Origin: Erodium maritimum
Lineage: Eukaryota; Streptophyta; Magnoliopsida; Geraniales; Geraniaceae
Direction of reading: 5' to 3'
DNA: 64,000 nucleotides
Assembly: GCA_963921825.1 (NCBI GenBank)
Contig: OY997593.1
Coordinates: 66,882,039 to 66,946,038 of the forward strand
Numbering within the stretch: position 1 is the stretch's first letter; every line of letters starts with the position of its first letter. The translations under genes were made by a program, and so were the position numbers. This document shows positions 36,841 through 46,759 of this stretch, one piece after another. A model generated the notes under the pieces. That model searched no databases and was not told where the DNA came from. It saw nothing but the letters and a program-made list of their open reading frames with translations.

Positions 36841-37600
36841 AAAATGATGAGTGACGTTGGTTACCTCACGACATTACTTCAACACACAACAAGTTGAGTC
36901 CAGTGACCGTTTGTTGTACAGAGTCACATGACATTACTTGTTGTGTTCTTGGAGTAATGACATAAGGAAATCCCCGTCACTTGCCATCTTTGATTATGAA
37001 ATACCGAGAAAACAATTTGAAGTCGTCCGTCATATTACGCCCCCAAACCGATTACTCAAGTCCGGGAAGCTGGTTTGCGATAGGCAATAGTAATTAGTTT
37101 GCACGTGTGATGTGATGAAAACGAATTGAACATATTAATAAATGTATTTTGGTCGGGTCGGGTCTTTTTGCATTTTAATAAACACATTGATTTGAACATG
37201 TTTTCGATTTTAATTCTACACAATAGACTGAGAATAGACCGAATCAGTCTATTCTCATTGTGACACGATTTCAAATAGACCCATAAATCGAGTCTAATTC
37301 ATTCGTGGGGTCCATAACTTTTCCAACAAATTAACGTCAATAGACCGAATTGATCTAATTCTATTGTGGATAGTCTAAGATAACTACAAAAACTGGTCTT
37401 CTTTGGCATTTCTTCCCAAAACTCTGTAATACTTATTATTACCTATACACCTAATAAAAGGTCATTCTCTATGTACTTGTTCTTTTGGTTTATTTTGAAA
37501 CAAAACTTCTCTCGTAAATAAGTGATATAAAATAAATCAAAAGGACGAATATATGGGAATTAGCCTTCCACTAAAAACATCTCTTATGGTTTGAAACTAG
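36841..37600. other. AT-rich spacer with an inverted repeat
   Basis: No gene seen. At about 37218-37262 CACAATAGACTGAGAATAGA pairs with TCTATTCTCATTGTG further on, an imperfect foldback around ATTCGGTC. Similar CTATTGTGGATAG at 37359-37375 may be the end of the Harbinger unit, or of a separate MITE. Confidence 0.35.
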
Positions 37601-37844
37601 TAGTGTCAAGGAGCAATGTAAGAAGTGTTTTTTTGGCTTCCTTACATGGCTTCCTCACATGGCTCCTCCAATAATCTGACATGACTAGTGTCAGGAGCCA
37701 TGTTAACACAGTTTCAATAACTATAAAAGGACCCCAAATTTAATTAATACTTGTATTTAAACCCACAAACACAACTTATATATTATTTAGCCTAGTTCAT
37801 ATTCGATAATTTAAAACGTAATAATTAAAAATAAGATAATTAAC
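37601..37844. other. AT-rich spacer with AGCCATGTAAG/CTTACATGGCT inverted motifs
   Basis: Contains several copies of GGAGCCATGT and its complement ACATGGCTCC between 37618 and 37712, which suggests the end of a MITE or of the Harbinger-like unit to its right. No ORF of note. Confidence 0.35.
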
Positions 37845-38600
37845 CTAATTCCTAATGGTTCTAATTTGTAAGCGCCACTTTGGGCCACGAACGGGCAATC
37901 TTGTCTGCTCCCCGATGGACCACTTCGACCGCAGAGTTGCTCTCATTCCCGATGTAGATGCAGCCTTCTTCCCCTTCCTCCTCGGTTGCGTCGGAGCGGA
38001 TTGAGAAGGTTGAGTGACCGGAACGGATTGGAAAGGTTGTGAAGGTTGCACATTCGGCACTTGCGACTCTTTCCATTGGGAGTGGGTGGTCGGAGTGTAT
38101 GGAGGAAGCGGCGATGATTGGCTCGAGTTGAGGAGGTTGGTGAATGTCGAGAAAGTGGCCATGACGTTGTCTTTGGTGTGTTGAGAATCGGCGTCTTCGT
38201 CGTTCAACGACTCGCATACGAATTGGAGGGCCTGATTCTCGTCCATTGCGAATAGAGGAAAAAACCGAGAGAATTTGGAGAGGAATAGAGGAAAGGGAGC
38301 TTGAAACAAGTGATGAGGGAGTGAATTTTTGCTTGGGATGGATCTGTATTTATAGAAAATTATAGGGTTTTTTTTTAGTCGTCGCCGACACGTGTCGTCT
38401 GTGCAATGGCCAACCGACTAGCTGTTGGAGGCTGACACGACGCGTCGCGTCGTTGCAAGAATTTGCAACGACAGGCTGACACGCCCCTGCTGAAACGACA
38501 CTGCGACACGGTGAGCCGTGCCAGCGAGTCGTGTCAACGCCGTGTCAACGCCTCGAACGACCGCCTGACACGACCTGTTGCTCTAAATATGTACTTGGTG
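37845..38600 (-). mobile_element. Second PIF/Harbinger-like remnant with ORF1 N-terminus
   Basis: On the minus strand, a GC-rich leader with repeated GTGTCA/GCGTTGACACGGC strings is followed by TATAAATA (38347-38354), a CTTTCCTCTATTC leader and an ORF from ATG 38246 (MDENQALQFVCESLNDEDAD, then a Gln/Pro/Ser-rich stretch and the basic QPRRKGKKAAS), ending at 37845 after 133 codons. Layout and composition match the remnant at 11280-11876 and plant Harbinger ORF1 N-termini, just before the Myb/SANT domain would begin. A second frame overlaps the C-terminal half, so a frameshift is possible. No transposase. Confidence 0.45.
38347..38354 (-). promoter_or_regulatory. TATA-box-like element
   Basis: TATAAATA on the minus strand, ~100 bp upstream of the ATG at 38246, mirroring 11576-11583. 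Confidence 0.5.
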
Positions 38601-39261
38601 ACGGGAAGGTCATTTTATGAACTTCGAGAGTTGCATGCAGAAGACATATATGCATTTAGGGTAGGTTCTAGGCTATTGATGACACTCAAAGACTTCACCT
38701 GATGGTACCATTTCAGTTCCACTTTTTTCATTTATTGTTTTGTACATATATACAAATTCTTTTATTTCATCCCAGGTCACAACTCACAAGTACACTTGGT
38801 TCTAATTTTTTATGAGACTTTTGGGATAATATGCTGGTGAATGTGGACCTTCTCGTATGAAATAATAAATAACAGATTGAAGAACATGCAGAAATATAAC
38901 CATAGCCAAGAGAAGAAATAAAAGCACAGCGAGTGACCTAAAGCCATGGTAGGCTGTTCAGGGTAGGCTGTTGATGGCACAAACTCTGAAAAATTTCACT
39001 TCAAGTATCACAGTATCTTTCACAATGAAGCCTCTTGATTCACTCTTTAGATTATTCAGCTGTATAAACTTGGAAGAGCCAAAGCCCGTATAGGTGTCAG
39101 CACTGAACCATTTATCTTTGACTGCAATATACATAAAGCAAATAAGATACATAAGCTCGAAAACAAATATGTATAACCCGTTCAAATCGCGTACTTGATA
39201 TAAAATATGACATTCTTGCTTGCATACAACAATAGGGAATCGTCATTTCCTAGTTTAGTTA

Positions 39262-39438
39262 GAAAGGTCATTCGCACATCCTAACTGTGCTCCACCTTTT
39301 GTGACAGATCCTAATACAAAAGTGGTATTTTGTTACAAATCCTAACATGAAGGTGGTATTTTTGTAAACGTGTATCACCTTTGTGTTACGATCTGTCACA
39401 AAAGGTGGAGCACGGTTACGATATGCAAATGACCTTTC
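39262..39438. mobile_element. Small foldback MITE in an intron of MATH copy 2
   Basis: The left arm GAAAGGTCATTCGCACATCC plus TAACTGTGCTCCACCTTTTG and the right arm are inverted complements for about 45 bp with a few mismatches; the whole unit is ~177 bp. It lies in the last intron (39122-39493), which is 372 bp here against 92 bp in copy 1. No clear target duplication was seen, so the family is uncertain. Confidence 0.7.
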
Positions 39439-40435
39439 CGGCTGAGCTAAGAATCGACGTTATCCCAAAACAATACAAGTATGAATCTTTCACCAGTTGT
39501 CTCTTGGTGTTTGTGGTGTAGTTGATCCAAGATTCTCAGTTTATACTCTGCATAAATGTTCCATCCACAAGGAAGAGATGAACAGTCATGCACCATAAGA
39601 AAGAGGGATAGAGCCTCCCCCTTCACCCGGTGATCTCCTTCCGGATGAACCCGTAAAATCCTGTAAAAACAAAACCAAACAAGACAAGTAATTCATTCAT
39701 ATGATCACACCATTTAATCAACATTAGATAACCCAACAAAATGTCCCATTAATGGAATAGATATATACCAATTGCATCCACCAACATGAACTCTTTAGAT
39801 TTATACACTTCTGGTAATGTTGAGAACTTGTCAATCTTCCAAGTGAATGTATGTTCATAAGTCTCAAAATCGTTTTTGACTGAAAGAGACATCCCACTAC
39901 GCTCTCCTTCTTATGGAAGAACATCTCCACTCCAAACATGCAACGATCATCGACAAGGTACCCTCGAGATGGATCATTGAATATTTCAAGAGGAAGAAAT
40001 TTAGCAAAACCAAATTCTGTCTTCATAGCATGAAACCGCCTATCTTTTCCATCTGTTTATTCATATCGAAGTTATGGGTTTAATCATTGATCGTTTCTAT
40101 AAAGTAGATAGTTACCTTGTAGGACTAAGTATGTATCCCGAAGATCATCATACACAAAAAACTTGAACAATACATGAACCTCATTGCCTTGAGGCAGAGA
40201 CTTGGGATCTGCCAATGCCAAGTAAAGAGAGATATAGCCATCACCACCTCTTTTCTTGTCTCCATTGGGATACACTGATAGCTTCCTGTCACATAATTAA
40301 CATTTTCAAAAAATATATTGAACCCACCAAAACCAAAAAAAAAAATTCTAAGCATGAAATTGAAGAATAAAGAGACCTAATTTCAGTAGTCATTACCATT
40401 TACATCCTCCAGCTTCAAAGTGACATGAATCACAC

Positions 40436-40505
40436 TTCTCACGCTTGGTTTCTGTATACAAGCGTATGGTTTCTCACGCTTGGTTTCCGAATCAATGACA
40501 ATGAT
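40436..40505. repeat. 35-bp tandem duplication in MATH copy 2 exon 2
   Basis: TTCTCACGCTTGGTTTC recurs 35 bp later (40436 and 40471), with the CTGTATACAAGCGTATGGT segment between. The unit is not a multiple of three, and copy 1 lacks it. Confidence 0.85.
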
Positions 40506-40716
40506 TGGATCTTGAATAAGAAGTTTCCTGGTCTTTCTGTTCTGACTGAAGTTGAAATTGCTGTCAGATATGTATACAAACATTATTAGCAAATAGCAAG
40601 CGATCAGTTTAAACCTCAATGAGAACGGAACAAAGGTTATAGCATCAACACTTACCATGATGCTCGTTTCCTTCTACATGGGTTTCATTTTCCTTTTTCA
40701 CGTGCTTGTTCCCCAT

Positions 40717-41911
40717 GTTTGATCTTTGGCTTGGACCAGTAGCAAGTAGGAGGCAAGAGGGACTTCACATGCGTTATATGAATTAAGCCTCATCGCTTTC
40801 TGACTTTTCGTTTCCCCATTTATAGGGAATCTGAAAGTTGTGAGCTGAAAATTAAAAGATATTTCATGGAATTTTTGTTGTTTGGTATCATCACTAGCCC
40901 AAACCTACTGATAATAGTAAATACTCAATATATTTTTTGAAACGAGTAACTCGGGAAACACATTACTGTGAAAAGTGAATCATACAAAGTACGACGTAAA
41001 AGCCGTGAGTTCCAAATATATGTCTTGGTTGCCTGTAGCCAATCCGGCGCTCATGGATCCGTAGAAACAATCCGCTTTAGATCGCAGACACTACCGCAAC
41101 ACATCCCCTTACCGACATTTCAAAGGTAAAAGACAGGAAATAAATACTCCAAAAATAACCCAACCTAAAGCAACCCAAACTAAAACGATATAACTCATAA
41201 AGAGAGAGAAGTAAAGTGCTCTGATTGCAGCTTCACCGAGACTTCTCAGCACCGACTGTCCCGGATCTGTGGGTATAAGCTCAGGTGCGCCCGTCCCCAC
41301 CCACACCGGGTCTTCTCATTTCTCTGAGGGAGGTTGTGACACCTCCACCTGTACAGCCTACTCCTCTTCCTCCTCCCTCAGTTTGTGACCCTGAGTGATT
41401 ATGCATGTAAGATCTAGAGCCTTCTTTAAACCAGTAGGCTTGTATACTGCTGTCCACCCCTTCCTTATTCTTGGTCTTCATCGTCTTTGACTGTATGGGA
41501 TCCACTCCTCTAGTTTGGTTTTCAAATTTCACCTTGTTCGCGGAATAGCCAAGTTGTCAGTCCATTGCCCGATTCTAGAGATTTCATTTCTACGCAGGCC
41601 TCTCGTGAGGAAGACGACGCTGAGTTGATCCAGCTAATGGTGCGGTGGGTTTGGCCCGTGAGTCCGTTGTTGCTGATGGGTCAGGTGATAAGGCCCAGGA
41701 GGGTGTTTTCGGGGCCTAGGTTTTTAGTCTTACATTGGTGGATCCGAGTAGTGAGCTCGGTGATCAAGTGGTGGGATCGATAACTTTGGACATATCAATA
41801 ATATCGAACTTGGGTGTCAAGGATAAAGGTATTCCTTGGAAAGACACCTTGAATAAACCCTCGATATATAGGGAATGAGTTATTAAGACGTCTAATGGTA
41901 TCGTGACTTAC
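40717..41911. other. Spacer upstream of MATH copy 2, with possible retroposon debris
   Basis: 40717-40930 would be the old promoter region. A T-run followed by GAAACGAGTAACTCGG near 40935 could be the inverted end of a poly-A retroposon running to about 41560, but I found no target duplication. Minus-strand ORFs at 41109-41532 show no domain. 41907-41911 (CTTAC) is the target duplication of the gypsy element. Confidence 0.3.
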
Positions 41912-43863
41912 TGTAAAACTCCACTCATCAAAAAGGGTAATATTGTGAAAATCGAGATGTTTGGGTAGGAAGTTGCAACGAGTGGGCATTAAAAAAAACA
42001 AAAAAAGAAGAGGAAGAGTTAGGCTGAACTGGAACTGGGCTCAGTTTGCTGGCGTGGGCCAGGCCCAAATCAGACGCGCACAGGCCCAGACGGAGCAAGC
42101 CCAACCCTACGCGTCTCTACCCTTCATCGCGCCGCTTCGGTGCCCATTTCTCGTGCACGCGAACCGAGATGAGAGCAGCTCTCTCTTTCGCTCACGAACC
42201 AGAGTAGATCTACGCCGACGCCTTCGTCTCCGGTCTCCTCCTCCGACCTCATCCTCCACCGTCACCTTCATCTCCAGCTTCTTCTCCTTCCCTTTCTTCA
42301 TCCTCTTAGAGTAACATCGAGCCCTCAAACGCGACGAGACGTCGCCGGAATTTCTCACTAGGGTTCGTCTTCCCCGAGTTGAAATCGAACGCGCCAGGGT
42401 CATAAACGCGCGGACCGAGCTCCGTCACACCCTCATTCTTCTTCCCCGACCTTGCCGTGGCTGGAAACCTACCAGACCAAGCTCGGTTCGAGCGTCTCCT
42501 ACCAGAACAATCGCCGGTGAGCTCTGCCTCCATCGGATCTGAGACGAGAGGTTCTTGGTCCTGTCTCCTAGCACTCACGGAGCAGCCACAACGTCGCCAG
42601 CAACCCAACGCCATCACATCCCTCGTTTCCCCCTCTTCCGAGCGTATCTGACGCTGTAGATGGTGGCCGGAGCACCATGGCTCGCCGGAGACATCGCCGG
42701 AGCCAGAGCAAACTCGAGCTGGTGCCCGAGCAGGCCTTGGGCCAAAAGAACCTTGGGCTGAGAAAGACTTGGGCCTGGGGAAATGACCGGGCCGGACGAG
42801 AAAGAAGACGAGTCTTGGGCCGACACTTGAAGCTTGGGCCAGGCCCAGCTAGATACCAGGTCTTGGACTCGGGCGTGATTGGGTCTGGGTTCGGATCCAG
42901 GTCCGGACATGGTCTGGATCCGGGTTGGGCCTGGATTCGGGCCGGATCCAGGTCGGATCCGGGCCAACCCTTTTTCAAAGAAAATTATTTTTAAAATCAG
43001 AATTAATTAACTTATTTAATTAATTTAAGGTGAGAAGTTAAAGGATTAATTTAAACATCAGAGGACCTTTGGACAATTACCGGTTTTAATTGGACATTTT
43101 ATTTGTCAAACCCAGACTCGGAGCTAGATTTCGCCCGAGAAGACGAAGACCACTCCGGAACCCGTGTGAAGAACGGAGGAGAGACTAATCGACTTTACAG
43201 CAGAGTATTATTAGAGGAAGACCACAAGGTAGGGGAAATACTAAACTTCTCGTGTACTTTAGTATTTTAGTATGCCTATTAAGTTAATAAAATCGGAAAG
43301 GTCTAGTTGCATATAAGTATCACTAGAATAGCGCTCTTATTTATTAACAAGTGGAAATGTCTAGTATGTAAGCTTAGGATGTAAGTCACTAGTATAGCTC
43401 GTTTTCAATACTTGGGAATTTATTTACTGGTAGAGAGGCCTTGTTGGGCCCTCAGATTAGTTTTGATTGCTAGGTTTGCCTCACATGCTTGATTGCCGAG
43501 TTCAGCTAAGTTAAGAGTCCAACGAAACTAGGAAATTTATATGCTTGATTGATAAATTGAACGTTTACATGATTGGTTGATGGATTGAGTGTTTACTTGA
43601 TTGTTTGTGTGATTGAATGTGGTTTAATTGACTGATTAAACGAATGATCGAGTATGACTGGTTGTGCCAAATGGTGCAATCAGGTGATCGATGTACCGAT
43701 GGTACATGGCAGGTAAGTATATGGTAAGTGTAGAGGACTATTGGTTGTCTTTGTGTGTCGTGATGAAGTGTGCTTGATAAGTATTGAATGGTGGATAAGT
43801 TATAGTGTGTTTCCCTTATTTATGCTCTCGAGATGTGTAGTTGTTCGGTTCGGTACTACACCG

Positions 43864-43881
43864 GGGGGGGGGGGGGGGGTA
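43864..43881. repeat. Homopolymer G run of 18 in the 5' LTR
   Basis: CACCG followed by an unbroken run of about 18 G. The same site in the 3' LTR (60405-60416) is shorter and broken by a T. Replication slippage or sequencing uncertainty are both possible. Confidence 0.85.
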
Positions 43882-44777
43882 ATCCGGTGGTGTTGTGGTG
43901 GTTGGTGTTTGGCAGATCCTGTGAGATAATGATTGATTGTTGGAACAGAGGACATTGGTTATTGGACCCTACGGGGCATTGATTGTTGGAACAGAGGACA
44001 TTGGTTATTGGACCCTGCGGGGCAAGTGGATGAGTTACTTTACGGAAAATGGTTACGCGTTGTTACACCCCGGGTGTGTGCGTCCTACGGGAGCATACTC
44101 GGTCTTTACCCTGTTATGCCCTGACGATTTATGCCCTGATGACATATGATCCTTTGAGAGCGCTTCCGGTAACCCGATGATATGTGCTCACTTGAGAGCG
44201 CTTCTGATAATCCGATGATATGTGTCCTCTCTGGATCGAGGGGAAATCCGACATGATACGAGACTTTCGTAGATCGGAGTGTCGGACATAACTTTTGCAC
44301 GTTTATTAATTAATGTTTCTTCCTCTATTTTCGTGGCAGTAGCGGTGCCTTCCTTATTTGTAGAATTTCATTGGTTATTCTCTTCTTGAGTTAATGGAGT
44401 TTTCTCTTTATTAAGATTGTTAACCGTTGTTTACTATTTTCCCTACTGAACATAAACTCACCCCTTCTGTTTGTTGACTGTTGTACATGTGAGCTTGATG
44501 TCTAGGGGATTCGAGGCTCGGGAGCTTCTATGGGTCCTGGTGCTTGTTTTCTAGAGACGTTTGGTTTAGTTTTGATCATGAACCTTTGTTAAAGAGTTAC
44601 TTCGATGTTTTATGAAACTTTTGTTAAAGGATCCGTTATGAGTTTTAATCGAGTTTCGAATTGAACCTAGTTTGGCTGGTTTAAATTTTGAAATTGTTTG
44701 CTTCTGTCGCTGAACTTTAAGTATTCTTCAGGTCACATCACGAGTCCGGTCAATATCGGATTTGGGGCGTGACAATT

Positions 44778-44790
44778 TGGTATCAGAGCC
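44778..44790 (+). other. Primer-binding site, initiator tRNA-Met type
   Basis: TGGTATCAGAGCC three bases after the 5' LTR end. This 12-13 base motif is the usual plant retrotransposon PBS complementary to the 3' end of initiator tRNA-Met. Confidence 0.9.
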
Positions 44791-45196
44791 TGGTTTCATT
44801 TGAAACAGGTTTCTTTGTGAACGTGTTTTCAAACCTCGCACCGACGTCAATTAGGTGGGTAGAGTTAGGAAGTCTACGTCGTGACACTCAGTGACGCAAT
44901 TGGGAAACATTGATGCGGAGAGTTGGAATGACACGAGTCGTGAATTGCTTCAATGTTGTTTAAGTTGAATCTTTTATACTACAATGATTGCATTGCTCGA
45001 TTGGTATCCTCTCCCTAGTGATCGGTGAAGCCGAACGGTTGAGATCAGAATTGGATTAACGGGTAATGATCGACCCGCTATGCATTCGTTGTAAAGTAGG
45101 CCAATTGTTGGTGGTGTTGCCATTTTGGTGGCTCGTTTCTAAAATTTTCAAGTTGAAGTATGGTCTTATTCAATTGTTGACTTGTTTAAGTGACCA

Positions 45197-45537
45197 TTGT
45201 TCTGGAGCACGAGAACTCCATGTATTGATTGTATTAAGAATTTTGGTGGGGCACGAGAACCCCGTGGTATTTGGGAGCACGAGCACTCCGCATACCAATG
45301 GTATTGAAAATTTTGGGGAGCACGAGAACTCTGTATATTGAGAACTTTGAGGAGCACGAGAACTCCATTTATTGATTGTGTTGTGTACTTTGAAGAGCAT
45401 GAGAACTCTGTGCATTGATTGTGTTGTGTACTTGTAGAGAATGAGAACTCGGTGTATTGATTGTGTTGTGTACTTTGAAGAGCATGAGAACTCTGTGTAT
45501 TAATTGTGTTGTGTACTTGGCCGAGCATGAGAACTCC
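45197..45537. repeat. GAGCACGAGAACTCC-type tandem repeat in the gypsy leader
   Basis: About eight diverged units, each with GAGCACGAGAACTCCGTGTA then TTGATTGTGTTGTGTAC and a variable tail, lengths 35-60 bp. It lies ~420 bp after the PBS, in the presumed 5' leader where packaging signals would be expected. The antisense ORF of 120 aa (45166-45528) is just the repeat translated. Confidence 0.85.
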
Positions 45538-46209
45538 GCGTACTATTTATCTTATGAAATTGATTGGTAAATGCCCGCATAAGCGGAGGGTTAGTGGAAA
45601 TCACGAATAGGTCATGCCGAAATTTCTGTAGAACTGAAATGTTTGCACTATCACGGGTTGACTCAGGGGCGCCACTGTAGTCGAGCGTGATGGTTGGATG
45701 TCAAGTTGTTACAATGAGATTCGGGGACGTCTGAATCGGGTTGTAACGACACGAGATCGACATGAAGGTTGGATAAAAGTTAAAGTGTTAAGAACCCGTG
45801 GGAAGGAAAGAAATGATAAGTTTTGACGAAATTGATCGGGTTACGATACCTGACCCCACGTTTTGGGAAGAGATCCGGTCGAGGGGTATGCCCGTTGCCG
45901 GGGACTTGAGTGAATTACTCGAGATTGCATTCTCCCTTGGGAGTGAATCGTTTGATTGATTGATTTGATTGAACCGCTGATTGCTGTGTGAGACGCATAA
46001 GGTGCGGGATTCTTTGTCTATATAAATATTATATATGACTATACTACGTATGATTATACTACTTACTATCGATCCAAGTGGGATCCTTATGAGACGCGCG
46101 AGAACGTCATGATATGATGAATCAGATCGGTTGTGTTAAACTGAGATATGAACCTATATGTGATATACACAACGAGTATACGAGATGTCACGTGTTTATA
46201 TCCCTAGGG

Positions 46210-46622
46210 ATACCAGAAGCCGCCCGACTGTGGGGCAGAGCTAGACACCAGCTGTGGGTCTGGCAGGGGCAGCGAGCGCCCAGGGGCTGCTTCCACAGAG
46301 CACCAGAGTTTTGAGGATAGACCGGTGGGGTCACCACCTAGAGCTCATCCAGTCGCGGAGCCGACACAGGCGACCCCTATTGACGAGGTGGTTCGCGCAG
46401 TGCTAACAGCGCTTAGCGCCCAGTAAGAGACTACAACACCAGCACAAGAGTCTGTGCCTATTGCTGACACAGTCACTACCAGATGGACAGTTACTCGGCC
46501 CGGGCACTCAGAGATTTTTGTAGGTTAAGTACACCAATCTATTCCGGGGGTTCAGACCCCGAGACAGTTGTAGGATGGTTGGAGCGGATTACCCGCAACC
46601 TTAATACTTTTGGAGTATTCTG
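46210..46622 (+). pseudogene. Gag remnant of the gypsy element
   Basis: A decayed Gag-like stretch. The reading HPVAEPTQATPIDEVVRAVL and, further on, FCRLSTPIYSGGSDPETVVG with WLERITRN resemble the N-terminal lead and the 'F..P..F.G..DP..A..WL' core of plant gypsy Gag. Broken and short; a fossil. Confidence 0.6.
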
Positions 46623-46759
46623 ATAGTCGTTTGGAAATATTGCTCGCGACCTTCCAGTCGAGGGAGAAGCACGATACTGGTGGCACAGTTTGCCCTCGAG
46701 CAAGCCGTTGGAACATCTGGGCCGAGATCGCCCGTTGAGTGATAGATCTACACACCGTT

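Larger units (their letters stand above)
30138..37375 (+). mobile_element. PIF/Harbinger-type DNA transposon remnant, interrupted by two LTRs
   Basis: The left end AGCTATCTACAATGG (near 30138) and the right end CTATTGTGGATAGTCT (to about 37375) form an imperfect terminal inverted repeat, with TAA next to both ends, consistent with the 3-bp sites of this superfamily. Inside is an ORF1-type (Myb/SANT-like) coding remnant on the plus strand, split by LTRs at 30911-33920 and 34281-36664. No DDE transposase (ORF2) was seen, so it was non-autonomous or has lost it. The right boundary is uncertain because 36850-37600 is AT-rich and contains another inverted repeat (37210-37262). Confidence 0.5.
38958..40716 (-). 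pseudogene. MATH (TRAF-like) domain protein pseudogene, copy 2
   Basis: Six exons, GT-AG introns: 40656-40716 (MGNKHVKKENETHVEGNEHH), 40397-40560, 40116-40285, 39769-40052, 39494-39660 and 38958-39121. Exon 3 (170 nt) and exon 5 (167 nt) equal those of copy 1. Two MATH domains are recognisable: NFLFKIQSLSLI, HFEAGGCKW, KLSVYPNGDKKRGGDGYISL, GYLVDDRCMFGVEMFFHKK; then FTWKIDKFSTLPEV, FLMVHDCSSLPCGWNIYAEY, GFGSSKFIQLNNLKSESRGF and IVKDTVILEVKFF to a stop at 38958. Defects: exon 2 is 22 nt longer than in copy 1 (a 35-bp tandem duplication minus a 13-bp loss) and stops in frame; exon 4 is one nucleotide longer (284 against 283), shifting frame after HKK; the GGFKW block is altered. The second MATH half is intact and keeps the C-terminus lost in copy 1. 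Partner and role unknown. Confidence 0.88.

Noticed and set aside
42107-42994. Several 100-136 aa ORFs in the 5' LTR
   Set aside because: The same ORFs reappear at 50212-51056 in the 3' LTR; C/T-rich LTR sequence with no protein domain.
44778-44790. Possible tRNA fragment
   Set aside because: The match to tRNA-Met is only the 13-base primer-binding site beside an LTR; no cloverleaf follows. The same holds for 58550-58562.
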